Source: Thermoplasmata archaeon
GTDB taxonomy: Archaea; Thermoplasmatota; Thermoplasmata; Thermoplasmatales; Thermoplasmataceae
Length of the DNA: 44,015 nt
Assembly: GCA_021785735.1 (NCBI GenBank)
Contig: JAJYEP010000002.1
Coordinates: forward strand, 1-44,015
Reading direction: 5' to 3'
Shown here: piece after piece, positions 17,695 to 28,301 of the stretch
Layout: every line of letters starts with the position of its first letter
Numbering within the stretch: position 1 is the stretch's first letter
Position numbers and translations under genes: made by a program
Notes under the pieces: generated by a model
Databases searched by the model: none
What the model was told of the DNA's origin: nothing
Seen by the model: only the letters and a program-made list of their open reading frames with translations

Positions 17695-18969
17695 TTGATG
17701 GACTATCTGATCACAGGCATATCCGGAATTATCGGCCCAACTAAAGAGAGAACAAATCCTGTTGCCGGTTCCGAAGCAAACAGGATCTCCTTTGTTGAAG
17801 GTGAAGGTATCTTCATAAGAAACGGTATTGTGGAAGATATTCTGGACGCGTCGGGGTTCAACTCATTGAGAAAAAAATACAGAATCAGGGAAATTGATGC
17901 CCGCGGTAACCTGGTGATGCCTGGATTCGTTGACAGCCACACACATGTCGTTTTTTCTGGAACCAGAGAGAACGAGTTCTATGAGAAACTTGCAGGCATG
18001 AGCTATCTGGAGATTCAGGAGAGAGGGGGCGGAATATACAAGACCTTCAAGGATGTTGCCTCATCTTCTGAGACTGAGATTTTTCGGCAGACCATGCGCA
18101 GAATATACTCTGCAGTTTCCAACGGAACCACAACTATGGAAATGAAAACCGGATACGGAATAGATAGAGATAACGAAGCCAAGCTGATTCGTGTAATGAA
18201 CCGCATCAGAGGGACCGGTCTTGTAAATGTGAAGAAGACTTTTCTTGGACTCCACGTGATCCCTCCCGGATTCAATGAAAATGAATACACAGATCGGGTA
18301 TGCAATCAGATGTTGCCTGAATTCTCAAGAGATGTTGATTTTGCGGACATATTCTGCGACAATGGTGCGTTTGGCACAGAATCGCTTCTAAAGTTGGAGA
18401 ACAAGGCACAGGAACTCGGCATTCCTTTGCGAGTGCACTCCAACGAGATCGCCGACATGGGCTGCCTCGATCATATTGCCGGCAGTGGAGTGGTTTCCGT
18501 TGACCATTTGATAAAAATGTCCGATCGGAACTTTGAAGCTATAGCGAAAAGCGGTGCAATTGCAACGTTACTTCCCATCACTGCATACAGTCTGGGCCCT
18601 TCTGAGATGCCGGATTTCAGGCGATTTATGAACATGGATATTCCAGTGTCGATTGCCACTGACTGTTCTCCTTCAACTTACAGCTCAAACATGCTTTATG
18701 CAATCTACCTTGCCGTGAGGTTTTCCCATTTCACCATAGAATCTGCAATCAATGCAGTTACAATTAACCCTGCATACTCCCTTGGAATTTCTGGCGAAAG
18801 AGGATCCTTGGATATTGGAAAAAAGGCCGATCTGCTTGTCCTGAATGTGGATGATTACAGAAAAATACCTTACGAATTTGATTCCGGTATAGTGAGGGAT
18901 GTCATTTTGAATGGCAGACCTGTTATCACAGACAGAATTCCGGGACGCAGTATGCGGAATTACCTGTGA
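17695..18969 (+). CDS. hutI: Imidazolonepropionase
   Basis: MPGFVDSHTHVVFSGTRENEFYEKLAGMSYLEIQERGGGI, RVHSNEIADMG, ATDCSPSTYSSNM; ATG at 17698 likely start. Confidence 0.9.
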   Translation: MMDYLITGISGIIGPTKERTNPVAGSEANRISFVEGEGIFIRNGIVEDILDASGFNSLRKKYRIREIDARGNLVMPGFVDSHTHVVFSGTRENEFYEKLAGMSYLEIQERGGGIYKTFKDVASSSETEIFRQTMRRIYSAVSNGTTTMEMKTGYGIDRDNEAKLIRVMNRIRGTGLVNVKKTFLGLHVIPPGFNENEYTDRVCNQMLPEFSRDVDFADIFCDNGAFGTESLLKLENKAQELGIPLRVHSNEIADMGCLDHIAGSGVVSVDHLIKMSDRNFEAIAKSGAIATLLPITAYSLGPSEMPDFRRFMNMDIPVSIATDCSPSTYSSNMLYAIYLAVRFSHFTIESAINAVTINPAYSLGISGERGSLDIGKKADLLVLNVDDYRKIPYEFDSGIVRDVILNGRPVITDRIPGRSMRNYL

Positions 18970-19105
18970 CCAATCCTGAATCTCGGGAAATTAACCACTG
19001 CCTGATTGTGGAGGGACAATTGCCAATGCTCTCCATCCAGCGCTTTTTTGCCAGATTGTTGATTTAACAAACTTTAATTTTGACCTAAAACTCTACCCTG
19101 AGCCA

Positions 19106-20107
19106 ATGAGAAAACCTGACGTTCAAAACATCATAAATAAACTCAATGAAATGGGCGCAAAGAAAATTCTTTTGCAACTTCCCGATGGACTGAAGCCGCA
19201 GGCATATGATCTTTTCAATGCACTCTCCAGGCAATTTTCTGTCGTGATATCCTCCGGTGGTTTCTATGGCGCTTGCGACGTCGGTACTTATGAGATGTAC
19301 AGCGATGTGGACTGTATCGTTCAGCTTGGACATTCAATAATGCCCAATGTAAGGTATCCAAAGCCCATTATCTTTGAGGAGTTCTTCTTCGAAAATGATC
19401 TGGATCTTGAAAGGATTTCACTCGATATCCTCAGCGGATATCACAATATCGGCCTTCTATTTTCAATCCAGTACATGCATCTTGCAGCAAAAGTTGGTGA
19501 TTTTCTCACGGGGAAGGGTTTTCACCCCATTATCGGAAAACAGGATGAGAGGATGGCATACCCTGGCCAGGTAATTGGATGCAATTTCAGTTCTGCACAT
19601 TCCATATCCGGCGAGGTGGACTGTTACCTTGTTGTCAGCACGGGAAAATTTCATGCCATTGGGGTGCAGTTATCTGCCGATAAAGAAACATTCATCCTTG
19701 ACGTGAACGAGATGCGGATAGTATCCATGAAGGACGAGACAGACAGGTTCCTCAGAAAGAGGTACGCTAAAATATCAAGAGCAGTTGATGCGAAGAACAT
19801 TTGCGTGGTTGCAGATACTAAGATTGGACAGTACAGAATTAAGCTTGCTGAGTTACTGATGAAACAGGCCACATCCCTCGGACTCAATCCAATATTGCTG
19901 AAGGCCGACGACGTGAAACCCTCAGATTACGAGAATCTCAGATGTGATGCAGTCGTGTTCACGGGATGCCCGAGAGTATCGATTGACGATGAGGATAAAT
20001 TCAGCATGCCTATACTCACTCCTCCTGAATTCCAGTCACTGTTCAAAATAAAGTCGCCTGGTCGCTACGTTATGGATGAGATAACTGCTGTCGACAACAT
20101 GCCCTAG
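19106..20107 (+). CDS. dph2: Diphthamide biosynthesis enzyme Dph2
   Basis: YGACDVGTYEMYSDVDCIVQLGHSIMPNVRYP; GCPRVSIDDED near C-terminus. Confidence 0.88.
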   Translation: MRKPDVQNIINKLNEMGAKKILLQLPDGLKPQAYDLFNALSRQFSVVISSGGFYGACDVGTYEMYSDVDCIVQLGHSIMPNVRYPKPIIFEEFFFENDLDLERISLDILSGYHNIGLLFSIQYMHLAAKVGDFLTGKGFHPIIGKQDERMAYPGQVIGCNFSSAHSISGEVDCYLVVSTGKFHAIGVQLSADKETFILDVNEMRIVSMKDETDRFLRKRYAKISRAVDAKNICVVADTKIGQYRIKLAELLMKQATSLGLNPILLKADDVKPSDYENLRCDAVVFTGCPRVSIDDEDKFSMPILTPPEFQSLFKIKSPGRYVMDEITAVDNMP

Positions 20108-21333
20108 ATCAGTTTTCCGATCAGATAGGTCGGACCGTTCCCGACGATCTCACATGAAATTCTGTCGAACAGGTGCAGTTCGCCCGGAACCACCACAGGT
20201 CTGTAGGCATCATCTCTTCCCACCCATGTTTCATTCTTCCCCCTTTCCGTTATCAGAAGGCTCTTTCTGCTGTTCATCTGCGATTCCAGTTTCTCCTTGA
20301 TAATCGCCCGGTGGAAATCGCTCATCTCCTTTGTCCACTTTTTAACTGCGTTCGACGGAGGAGGATTCCTGTCATAATCTGGAGTGAAAGGCCTCTGGGA
20401 GTATCTTGTGATGTTGCATATCTCCGGTTTTGTTCTGTCAAGCAGCTTCATGGAGTTCTCGAAGCTCTCCTGATCCTCGCCATGGTAGCCTGTGATAAAA
20501 TCTGTGGAGAGAACTGAATCTGGATATCTTCTCCTGAATTCAGAAACAATATTCATAAAATCCTGAACAGAATATTCCCTGTTCATTGCATCCAATATCC
20601 TCTGGTCTCCGCTCTGCACAGGTATGTGAAGAAACTTGAACACCTTGTTGGAACTAATAGAATCGAGAAGATCTGAAAGTATCTCGGATGTATTCCTGGG
20701 TTCCATCATTCCTATCCGCAGTTTGAAGTCTTCCTCCAGTGAGGTAATCGATCTTACGAGATCGGGGAGCCTGATATCAATATCTCGGCCATATGCTGCT
20801 GTGTCGAGTGACGTTATTCTTACCTCTTTCATCCCCCTGGCAAGCTGCATTCTCACCTGGCCGGTTATCTTTTGCACCGGTCTGGAGATAAGTTTACCCC
20901 TTGCTACTCTTGAAATGCAGAAATTGCAGCTGCCTGTACAACCCTGGTTTATCGGGATACCTTCCATGATTGATGGTTCCCTTATTTCCACATCGTCGAG
21001 CTGTCCGGAATAGAATGACCTGAATTCCTTTGGGGTAAGGACCTCTATGTTCTCGTCAGCGAGAGAACCTCCATTAACCGTGGATAGACATCCCATCACC
21101 TTTACCTTTGAGGAGTGAGAAAGTTCGGAGATCCTCTGGATCATCCTGTCCTCTGTGGGTTTGATCACCACACATGTGTTTATTATGGATATATCTGCCT
21201 CGTCCGGAGTTTTAACAATGCTGGAACCGTCAGCAAGCATCCTGTTAACATAAAGTCCTGACTCCGCTTTCGACAGTGTGCATCCATAAGCTTCGTAGTA
21301 TATTTTCAACTCTATCCCGATATGCGGGCACAT
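20104..21333 (-). CDS. tRNA (t6A37) methylthiotransferase (MtaB/CDKAL1-type radical SAM)
   Basis: YEAYGCTLSKAESG N-terminal MTTase domain; CTGSCNFCISRVARGKLISRP radical SAM motif; C-terminal TRAM-like region. Confidence 0.88.
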   Translation of the reverse strand: MCPHIGIELKIYYEAYGCTLSKAESGLYVNRMLADGSSIVKTPDEADISIINTCVVIKPTEDRMIQRISELSHSSKVKVMGCLSTVNGGSLADENIEVLTPKEFRSFYSGQLDDVEIREPSIMEGIPINQGCTGSCNFCISRVARGKLISRPVQKITGQVRMQLARGMKEVRITSLDTAAYGRDIDIRLPDLVRSITSLEEDFKLRIGMMEPRNTSEILSDLLDSISSNKVFKFLHIPVQSGDQRILDAMNREYSVQDFMNIVSEFRRRYPDSVLSTDFITGYHGEDQESFENSMKLLDRTKPEICNITRYSQRPFTPDYDRNPPPSNAVKKWTKEMSDFHRAIIKEKLESQMNSRKSLLITERGKNETWVGRDDAYRPVVVPGELHLFDRISCEIVGNGPTYLIGKLI

Positions 21334-21461
21334 TTATGTGTCTAATAAAAACTTAACCGAAGACGTTGATCGACGGAACCCTTTTACACAATCCCGGAAA
21401 ATATTGTTTTAAAACAGCTATTCTTAGGTTTCATCATAAGTTTTCCCTGTCCATACACTTC

Positions 21462-21525
21462 GATTATTGATTCTGGGATGCGGAATAGAAAAATTGTAAA
21501 TAACACACGTGCAGATTCAATAATC
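21462..21525. promoter_or_regulatory. Inverted repeat upstream of the lrp/asnC gene, candidate operator
   Basis: GATTATTGATTCTG (21462-21475) and CAGATTCAATAATC (21512-21525), complementary at 13 of 14 positions. Confidence 0.45.
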
Positions 21526-21565
21526 AAACTCAAAAGGAATAAATACGCAAGTTCATTGCCATAAT

Positions 21566-22099
21566 ATGTCAGAAAAATTCAAGCCTGAGAAATTTGTAGA
21601 CGAATACAGTTGTGATATAGTTCTCAGATGGACTGGGATCGATCCCGCACTTTTACCCATAGATGACCTCGATAAAGCAATAATTTGCATGCTCAGGCAC
21701 AACGCAAGAATACCAAATTCGGAGATCTCGAAAATTCTCAAGACCAGCGAGGCCACTGTGAGAAGGCGAATAGCAGAACTGACAAGAAAGAAGATAATAT
21801 TGGGCTTCGCAGCCCTCGTTGACCTGCAGGCGATCGAAAATAGCATAAAGGTGTTTCTGAAAATAAAAGTGGATAGCGACAAACTTGATGCAGTCGCGGG
21901 AAGACTTTCCAACAACATCAACATACTGGGACTTTACAGAAGACGCGGCGAAAATGAAATAATCGCTGAAACTCTATTTCTGAACATGGAAACTCTTCAG
22001 AATTTTGAGGACATGATGACAAAGGTTGACGGTGTAACAAACTTTGAGACAATGATTGTATCAAAGGCATACAAAAGGAATCCCTGGGTCGGGATCTGA
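21566..22099 (+). CDS. Lrp/AsnC-family transcriptional regulator
   Basis: DDLDKAIICMLRHNARIPNSEISKILKTSEATVRRRIAELTRKKII wHTH plus RAM-like C-terminal domain. Confidence 0.85.
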   Translation: MSEKFKPEKFVDEYSCDIVLRWTGIDPALLPIDDLDKAIICMLRHNARIPNSEISKILKTSEATVRRRIAELTRKKIILGFAALVDLQAIENSIKVFLKIKVDSDKLDAVAGRLSNNINILGLYRRRGENEIIAETLFLNMETLQNFEDMMTKVDGVTNFETMIVSKAYKRNPWVGI

Positions 22100-22193
22100 T
22101 TCACTTCCGTTCTGCCGGGCCATGGAGTGTCCATAAGTCTGGGTGCATGCACAATTTAGTTAAGATTCCACAGATTACCTTTTAGCGATCCAG

Positions 22194-23366
22194 ATGAGTG
22201 AAATTCTGAAGCTGGTTAAAAAATTTGATGAGTATAGAAGCAAGTGCCTGAATCTGCAGGCATCTGAAAATATCATGAGCAGGGATGCAAGGGCTGCCCT
22301 TGGTTCCGGAATGGCATCAAGGTATTCCCATGTGGATCATGAAACGCATGAAAATTCTTATGGAGGTACTTCCATAATTGAAGAGATAGAGGAAAGTGTG
22401 AAGAGGATGGCCTCAAAGCTTTACAGAAGCAAATATGCAGAGGTGAGGCCGATCGGCGGGCATGTCGCACTTGAGTCCACCCTTATCTCCATTCTGAAGA
22501 AAGGGGATTCATTCCTGTACATTGATGAGAAGGATGGCGGTTATCCCGGATACAGGCAGGACATGATCCCCGGCATGTTCGGATTCACAGGAATTCCAAT
22601 TCCTTATTTTTACGACAGGCAGGAGATAGATTTCTATGGTCTTGAAAAGGTCGTTAAGGAAAAGAAACCCAGGGCCATAGTTCTTGGACAGTCTGCATTT
22701 GTGAAAGAATACGACCTGGGAAGAATAAATGAAATTGCGTGGAACTATGACCTGAAGGTCGTCTACGACGGTTCCCATGTCATGGGCCTGATTGCCGGCA
22801 AGGGATTCCAGACAGATGCAATCTTCAGATCTGATGTTCTGCTTGGATCGACACACAAGACATTCTTCGGTCCTCAGGGTGGAATAATCCTTACCAATGA
22901 CGGTGATCTCATAAATAGGATATCAGAGAATATGATATGGAAGACCATGGATAATTATCATCCATCCAGACTGGCTGCCCTTGGTGTGTCCATGGAAGAA
23001 ATGCTTGCCACTGGTGAAGAATATGCCAGTGCAGTCGTGAGGAATTCAAGGAATCTTGGGAAAGCGCTGAATGATCTGAAAATCGGGATAAAGTTCAATC
23101 CCTGGTTCAGTTTCACCCACCAACTTATCGTTGACGAGAAGTCAATATCCAGACGTTCACTGGACAGAATATCATTCTCCAAAACACTGGAGAAAAACAG
23201 AATAATCGTTGATCGTGACGGCAGGATTGGCACTTCTGAGATCAGCAGACTGGGATTACATGACATGGACATGGTTGGAGAACTAATTAATAAAGCCTTA
23301 AGTAATGAGGAAGTAACCAAAGAAGTTACCGATCTGGTTTCGGGACTTCAGTCTAAATATTGGTGA
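22194..23366 (+). CDS. glyA: Serine hydroxymethyltransferase family PLP enzyme
   Basis: LQASENIMSRDARAALGSGMASRYSHV, YDGSHVMGLIAG, LLGSTHKTFFGPQGGI (PLP lysine). Confidence 0.85.
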   Translation: MSEILKLVKKFDEYRSKCLNLQASENIMSRDARAALGSGMASRYSHVDHETHENSYGGTSIIEEIEESVKRMASKLYRSKYAEVRPIGGHVALESTLISILKKGDSFLYIDEKDGGYPGYRQDMIPGMFGFTGIPIPYFYDRQEIDFYGLEKVVKEKKPRAIVLGQSAFVKEYDLGRINEIAWNYDLKVVYDGSHVMGLIAGKGFQTDAIFRSDVLLGSTHKTFFGPQGGIILTNDGDLINRISENMIWKTMDNYHPSRLAALGVSMEEMLATGEEYASAVVRNSRNLGKALNDLKIGIKFNPWFSFTHQLIVDEKSISRRSLDRISFSKTLEKNRIIVDRDGRIGTSEISRLGLHDMDMVGELINKALSNEEVTKEVTDLVSGLQSKYW

Positions 23367-23373
23367 TAGCAAA

Positions 23374-24474
23374 ATGCTTGCAAATGACATTATGACAAAG
23401 AACGTACTATCGATCGGCCTTGACACGAATGTTATGGATGCTGTCTCCCTGATGAGGGAGAACGGGATACATTCACTCCCAGTGATGGATGGAAAGAAGT
23501 ATGTGGGAATTGTTCTGTCCGGGGATTTGATAAGAAGGAGAAGCCTTCACACAAAGTCCAAGATTTCAAGCTTTATACGATACACTCCGACACTGTCACC
23601 GGAGAGTGATGTGTCATCCATCATCAGTGCAATGAAAGACTCCGGCATATCAGCGCTGCCTGTGGTCAGTGACAGGACTCTCCTTGGGATTGTGACAAAG
23701 GCAGACATTATCAGGAACTTCGAGTCTCTGGGAAAATTTGACAGAATAACAGCTATACACATCATGTCCCCGGATCCTTCCTACGTGACGCCCGATGATC
23801 CCATCGACGTTGCGATGGAAAAGCTCAGGGAGCTGGACGAATACGAAATACCGGTCTGCAGGACAGATGCAAAGTTTCTGGGAATACTGAGATTTGAGGA
23901 CGTCATGAAATTGATACTGAAGGACCCCGAGAAGATTACATATGGACAGTATACCACGGACAAAACCCCAACAAAGGTGATCGTCGGTTCCATAATGCAT
24001 GAGGATGCACACGCAGTGAATCTCCATGACGATGTTGTTAAGGCTGCAGATATAATGAACAAATATTATCTGCATATTGTGCCCGTTGTGGATGACGATA
24101 ACAAGATAAATGGCGTGATCGGGATGAACGACCTTCTTGACCTGATCACACCGTCGGCAAACAATGAAGGTTTGCTTGTAAACGTTACCGGCCTTGATCA
24201 TGGTGATGATGATCTTTACGACATTACGTATTTCTTGACCGACAAATTTGCTCAGAGGTTTCTCCGGCTTGCTGGAGTTTCCTATGGTACTTTCAATATT
24301 CATGTGATCCGGTACAAAACCGAGGGGAGCGTGAAATATTCTCTCAGGACAAGACTTTCTGCGGGTAAATATTTCATGTCAATCAACTCATACGGCTGGA
24401 ATTTCGGGCGCTGCCTGTCAGAAATCCTTGATGATTACGAGAACAGGCTCAAGAAAATTAAGGAGCAGTCCTGA
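23374..24474 (+). CDS. CBS-domain protein (four tandem CBS motifs)
   Basis: Repeated VxxALxxMxxxGIxxLPVxDxxxxxGIVxxxDL pattern (DIMTKNV..., SIISAMKDSGISALPVVSD..., HIMSPDPSYVTPDDP..., SIMHEDAHAV...). Confidence 0.85.
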   Translation: MLANDIMTKNVLSIGLDTNVMDAVSLMRENGIHSLPVMDGKKYVGIVLSGDLIRRRSLHTKSKISSFIRYTPTLSPESDVSSIISAMKDSGISALPVVSDRTLLGIVTKADIIRNFESLGKFDRITAIHIMSPDPSYVTPDDPIDVAMEKLRELDEYEIPVCRTDAKFLGILRFEDVMKLILKDPEKITYGQYTTDKTPTKVIVGSIMHEDAHAVNLHDDVVKAADIMNKYYLHIVPVVDDDNKINGVIGMNDLLDLITPSANNEGLLVNVTGLDHGDDDLYDITYFLTDKFAQRFLRLAGVSYGTFNIHVIRYKTEGSVKYSLRTRLSAGKYFMSINSYGWNFGRCLSEILDDYENRLKKIKEQS

Positions 24475-24475
24475 A

Positions 24476-25858
24476 ATGGAAGAAATGCTGGACAGCATAC
24501 TGGATTATTGCGGCAAAAGGTCCAGCTTTGCCGATGTAAGATTCATGTCCAGTGAAGAGAACGGCGTATCTTACCGGAACGGTGAGTTCCAGGGATTTCA
24601 GACTTCAAGAAACAGTGGTATCGCTATCAGGATAGTCAACAGGTCCGTAAGCTACGTTTTCACGAACAGTGGTGACATGGAGGAGATATTCAGGCTCATA
24701 GATGGTGCAGTTGATAGATCCAACAAACCTGGAAAGAACAGGATCAGCCTGGGAAAGGATACCAGGGCGAAATGGAAGGTGCCTTCCTCAAAGTTCCCGC
24801 TTGATATGTCAATTGATGACAGGATTGACATCCTGAAATCTAATGATGAACAAATGAAAACACTTGGCGCTGATATCAGGATCAATGTCCTGAGCGACAG
24901 CATCACGCATGAGCATTACATGAACACGATCGGATCATCCATAGAGGGAGAATATCCGAGAATCGGGTATTCATATGTGGCAGGTGTTATGGATTCCGGA
25001 AATTTTGAGCAATCCTCGGCACAGTTCGGCATAACCGCCGGATATGAGGATTTCAAAACAATGAATATCGAAGATAAGGTTGCTGGAGATATCAAATCCC
25101 TGAAAAATGCCATCAGATCCAGAGGCATAAAGCCCGGTGTGTATGATGTTGTCATAGGACCGGAAATCTCTGGAATTGTTGCACATGAATCCTGCGGCCA
25201 TCCAACTGAATACGACAGGATAATTGGCAGGGAAGGCGCACAGGCCGGGGAATCTTTCCTTTCAGGCAAGACCTATCCCTACAGGGTTGGATCTGACAGT
25301 GTGAGCGTGATCGACGATCCCACCATGCCTAAAAGTTATGGTTTCTACAGATATGATGATGAAGGAATAGAATCCAGAAAGAAGTATCTTTATCACCACG
25401 GGATGACGGAGGAGTTCATTCACAACAGGGAAAGTGCTGCAATCCTTGGCGTTGAACCCAATGGTTGCGGAAGATCGTCTGACTGGGACATGGAACCTAT
25501 TCCCAGGATGAGTACAACATACATCGAACCAGGCGAATTCACGCTTGAAGAACTTATTGAGGGGATAAAAGACGGTCTTTACATAGTATCATATACGGAA
25601 TGGAACATCGATGATATAAGGTACAATGAGAAATATGTCGGCAAAGAGGCTTACAGGATCACGAACGGAAAATTGGGTGATTCTCTCAGAAGACCTGTAA
25701 TTGAAACGACAACCACCAAACTTTACGGTTCTGTTGATGCCGTCTCCAGGGATCTGGAATTCTCTGCCGGGACATGCGGAAAAGGCGATCCTGAGCAGGG
25801 TGTTGATGTATGGATGGGCGGCCCAAACGTGAGACTGAGGAATATGTACATTAGTTGA
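24476..25858 (+). CDS. tldD: TldD-family metalloprotease
   Basis: VAHESCGHPTEYDRI (HExxxH); ORF trimmed to ATG 24476 just after the CBS gene stop. Confidence 0.88.
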   Translation: MEEMLDSILDYCGKRSSFADVRFMSSEENGVSYRNGEFQGFQTSRNSGIAIRIVNRSVSYVFTNSGDMEEIFRLIDGAVDRSNKPGKNRISLGKDTRAKWKVPSSKFPLDMSIDDRIDILKSNDEQMKTLGADIRINVLSDSITHEHYMNTIGSSIEGEYPRIGYSYVAGVMDSGNFEQSSAQFGITAGYEDFKTMNIEDKVAGDIKSLKNAIRSRGIKPGVYDVVIGPEISGIVAHESCGHPTEYDRIIGREGAQAGESFLSGKTYPYRVGSDSVSVIDDPTMPKSYGFYRYDDEGIESRKKYLYHHGMTEEFIHNRESAAILGVEPNGCGRSSDWDMEPIPRMSTTYIEPGEFTLEELIEGIKDGLYIVSYTEWNIDDIRYNEKYVGKEAYRITNGKLGDSLRRPVIETTTTKLYGSVDAVSRDLEFSAGTCGKGDPEQGVDVWMGGPNVRLRNMYIS

Positions 25859-25869
25859 AGGGATGATGA

Positions 25870-27174
25870 ATGGAAGTTGTTGACAGGCTTTATGAGAAAC
25901 TTTCAAGATCAGGTTTTGATGAAATAATATTATCGCATTCCCAGGGCAGTGTCAGGCAGGTCAGATTCTCTGGAAGCAGGAAGGACATGGACGCTGAATG
26001 GGATGAATCTTCTCTGGGCGTCTTCGTTTCCCGTGGAAAGAGGATACTCGCACTTGTGATTAATGATCTGTCTGTGGTTGACACGATCCCGGAAAAACTT
26101 GTTTCCATGATCTCGAGAATGCCAGAGAATCCACTATTCAATGGTATTTATGACAGGAAGGTGAATTCCTCCTCCGTTTCTACTCGCAGACTCCCCGAGA
26201 TTGATATAGTGGACAAGAGCATGACCATGATAAATGGCGCAATGGACAATGGTGCAGAGAAGTCTGCAGGACTTATCTATCGAAAAGAGGGAACTGAAAA
26301 CATCAGGACAAATTACAACGATGTTGAGTTTCCGTCTGGCGGATACGAGATGCTTATCCGATCATTCAGGAACAGCGACAGTGGCCAGGAAGCAAGCCAT
26401 GCGGGGATGCTGAGCGACCTGCATGATAGTGATTTTGCAAAGCTGGGAGAGGATAGCGCAAGAAATGCAACCCTGAAGACAAACTATTCTGATGGTGTGG
26501 AAGGAAAGATTGATGTCATCATGTCTCCGTATGTAATCGGAAACGTTTTGACTTATTCGTCAGAATTTTTCTCTGCTGAATCCGTCATTTCAGGCCTGAG
26601 TTTCCTGCAGGACAGAATTGAGCAGCCCGTCGCATCAGAATCGGTAACGTTGATAGACGATCCTCTTGATTTCACCGGTATCGGCGGAAGGATGTTTGAT
26701 GACGAATGCGCCCCGACCAGAAAAAATACAATGATCGATCATGGTGTGCTCAGGACCTATTTCCAGTCGTTTTCCACATCCAAGAATTTTAAGACTGAAA
26801 CTACCGGGAATGCTGGAATTCTTATGCCGAACTCCTGGCAGCTGAAGTTGAACGGAGGCGAAAGGAAAATAGATGAGATGATAGCATCCATGAAGAGAGG
26901 ATTATTTATCCAGAACACTTGGTACACAAGATTCCAGGACTACAGGAATGGAGTGTTCTCAACAGTGCCCCGCGACGGAATATATCTTGTTGAGAATGGT
27001 GAAATAACAACACGCTGGAAAGGAATCAGGATCAGCGATTCAGTTCCCAATATATTGAAGTCAATCAGGGAAACCTCAAGGGAAACAAGTAAAGTAAAAT
27101 GGTGGCAGGAAATAGCCGCAACAGAAATGCCTTATGCACTGGTAAATGATGTTAACATCACGAAGGCGTTTTGA
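25870..27174 (+). CDS. tldE: TldE/PmbA-family protein
   Basis: Follows tldD; GIGGRMFDDECAPTRKNTMIDHGVLRTYFQSFSTSKNF, C-terminal GIRISDSVPNILKSI. Confidence 0.85.
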   Translation: MEVVDRLYEKLSRSGFDEIILSHSQGSVRQVRFSGSRKDMDAEWDESSLGVFVSRGKRILALVINDLSVVDTIPEKLVSMISRMPENPLFNGIYDRKVNSSSVSTRRLPEIDIVDKSMTMINGAMDNGAEKSAGLIYRKEGTENIRTNYNDVEFPSGGYEMLIRSFRNSDSGQEASHAGMLSDLHDSDFAKLGEDSARNATLKTNYSDGVEGKIDVIMSPYVIGNVLTYSSEFFSAESVISGLSFLQDRIEQPVASESVTLIDDPLDFTGIGGRMFDDECAPTRKNTMIDHGVLRTYFQSFSTSKNFKTETTGNAGILMPNSWQLKLNGGERKIDEMIASMKRGLFIQNTWYTRFQDYRNGVFSTVPRDGIYLVENGEITTRWKGIRISDSVPNILKSIRETSRETSKVKWWQEIAATEMPYALVNDVNITKAF

Positions 27175-27249
27175 AATTCTTGATGTCGTGGGAAACCCGC
27201 ATAGATAGTGGTTTTCCTGGAACGCGCATCGCCGAAATTATAAGCGAGG

Positions 27250-27591
27250 CTACAGATCCACTTCCAGGAAACCGTTGTTTTCCCGCACGTTATAAGTTTT
27301 CAGGGGGTTTTTGGACTCACTGTATTCGCATTTCATTTCAGGTTTTATCTTTGCCTCAGCCAGCAGATCGCCAGTGGTCACGTCAAATCTGGCCCCATGT
27401 GCAGGGCATACAGCCTCCCTCCCCTCTACACGATCGATTAGGGCACATCCCATGTGGGAGCAAACTGGATCCATGGCATAATATTTCTCATCGTACCTAG
27501 CAAGAAGCACGGGTTTTCCCGACACCCACGCCATGACAGAATTTGTTCTTTCAAAGAGTTTGGTAGATATTGATACTCTCCTGTAAGCCAT
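27250..27591 (-). CDS. Rieske-type [2Fe-2S] protein
   Basis: CSHMGCALIDRVEGREAVCPAHGARFDVTTGDLL (CxH...CxxH); ATG at 27591 chosen rather than the 27711 upstream extension. Confidence 0.82.
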   Translation of the reverse strand: MAYRRVSISTKLFERTNSVMAWVSGKPVLLARYDEKYYAMDPVCSHMGCALIDRVEGREAVCPAHGARFDVTTGDLLAEAKIKPEMKCEYSESKNPLKTYNVRENNGFLEVDL

Positions 27592-27743
27592 GATTATTGA
27601 ATAGTCAACATGACCAAATAACTTGCACCTCACATATTTTTCTGATCTGTGTCCAGCCCCTATTATGGCTAGAAAATAATCTCCTGTTGATTCAGTCCCA
27701 CAGTTTGCCAATCTTTAATTATTACGTTGTTATAGCAATTACC

Positions 27744-28205
27744 ATGACCGGTTTACTTAATGTCGGAGATAAAGCTCCTGATTTTGAATCCGTAGACGAT
27801 AATGGAAGAAAAGTGAGCCTTCACGATTTCAGGGGAAAGACCGTTGTCCTCTATTTCTATCCGAAGGACGATACGCCAGGATGCACTACTGAGGCCTGCT
27901 CCTTCAGGGACAATTTGGAAGAATTCAGAAAGAGAGGCGTGGAAGTTTTGGGCGTGAGCATAGATTCCGAGAGATCCCACAAGAATTTCAAGGAAAAATA
28001 TAGTCTTAATTTTCCTCTTGTTGCAGACAAATCCAGGGAAATTGTTGAAAAATATGGTGCAACCGGCGATTCAAAGAGCGCAAAGAGGGTCACGTTCATA
28101 ATAGACGGAAATGGAAGGATAGCATATGTATACGGTAAGGTAACGCCGAAGGATCATTCTCTTGAGGTGCTGAAGAAACTTCAGGAACTGAAGCTGGTTC
28201 AATGA
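27744..28205 (+). CDS. bcp: Peroxiredoxin, Bcp/PrxQ type
   Basis: VGDKAPDFESVDDNGRKVSLHDFRGKTVVLYFYPKDDTPGCTTEACSFRDN; ATG at 27744 chosen. Confidence 0.92.
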   Translation: MTGLLNVGDKAPDFESVDDNGRKVSLHDFRGKTVVLYFYPKDDTPGCTTEACSFRDNLEEFRKRGVEVLGVSIDSERSHKNFKEKYSLNFPLVADKSREIVEKYGATGDSKSAKRVTFIIDGNGRIAYVYGKVTPKDHSLEVLKKLQELKLVQ

Positions 28206-28301
28206 ATCAGTGACCTCATAAAAAGAGATTGCCCCTCTATACCTTTTGTTCCGTTTGTTTGATAGGTAAATCTTTATATTGAATAACGTATCTATTAATA
28301 A

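Noticed and set aside
23650-24303. 217-aa - strand ORF inside the CBS-domain gene
   Set aside because: Antisense to a well-supported CBS gene, His/Cys/Ile-rich with no recognisable motif.
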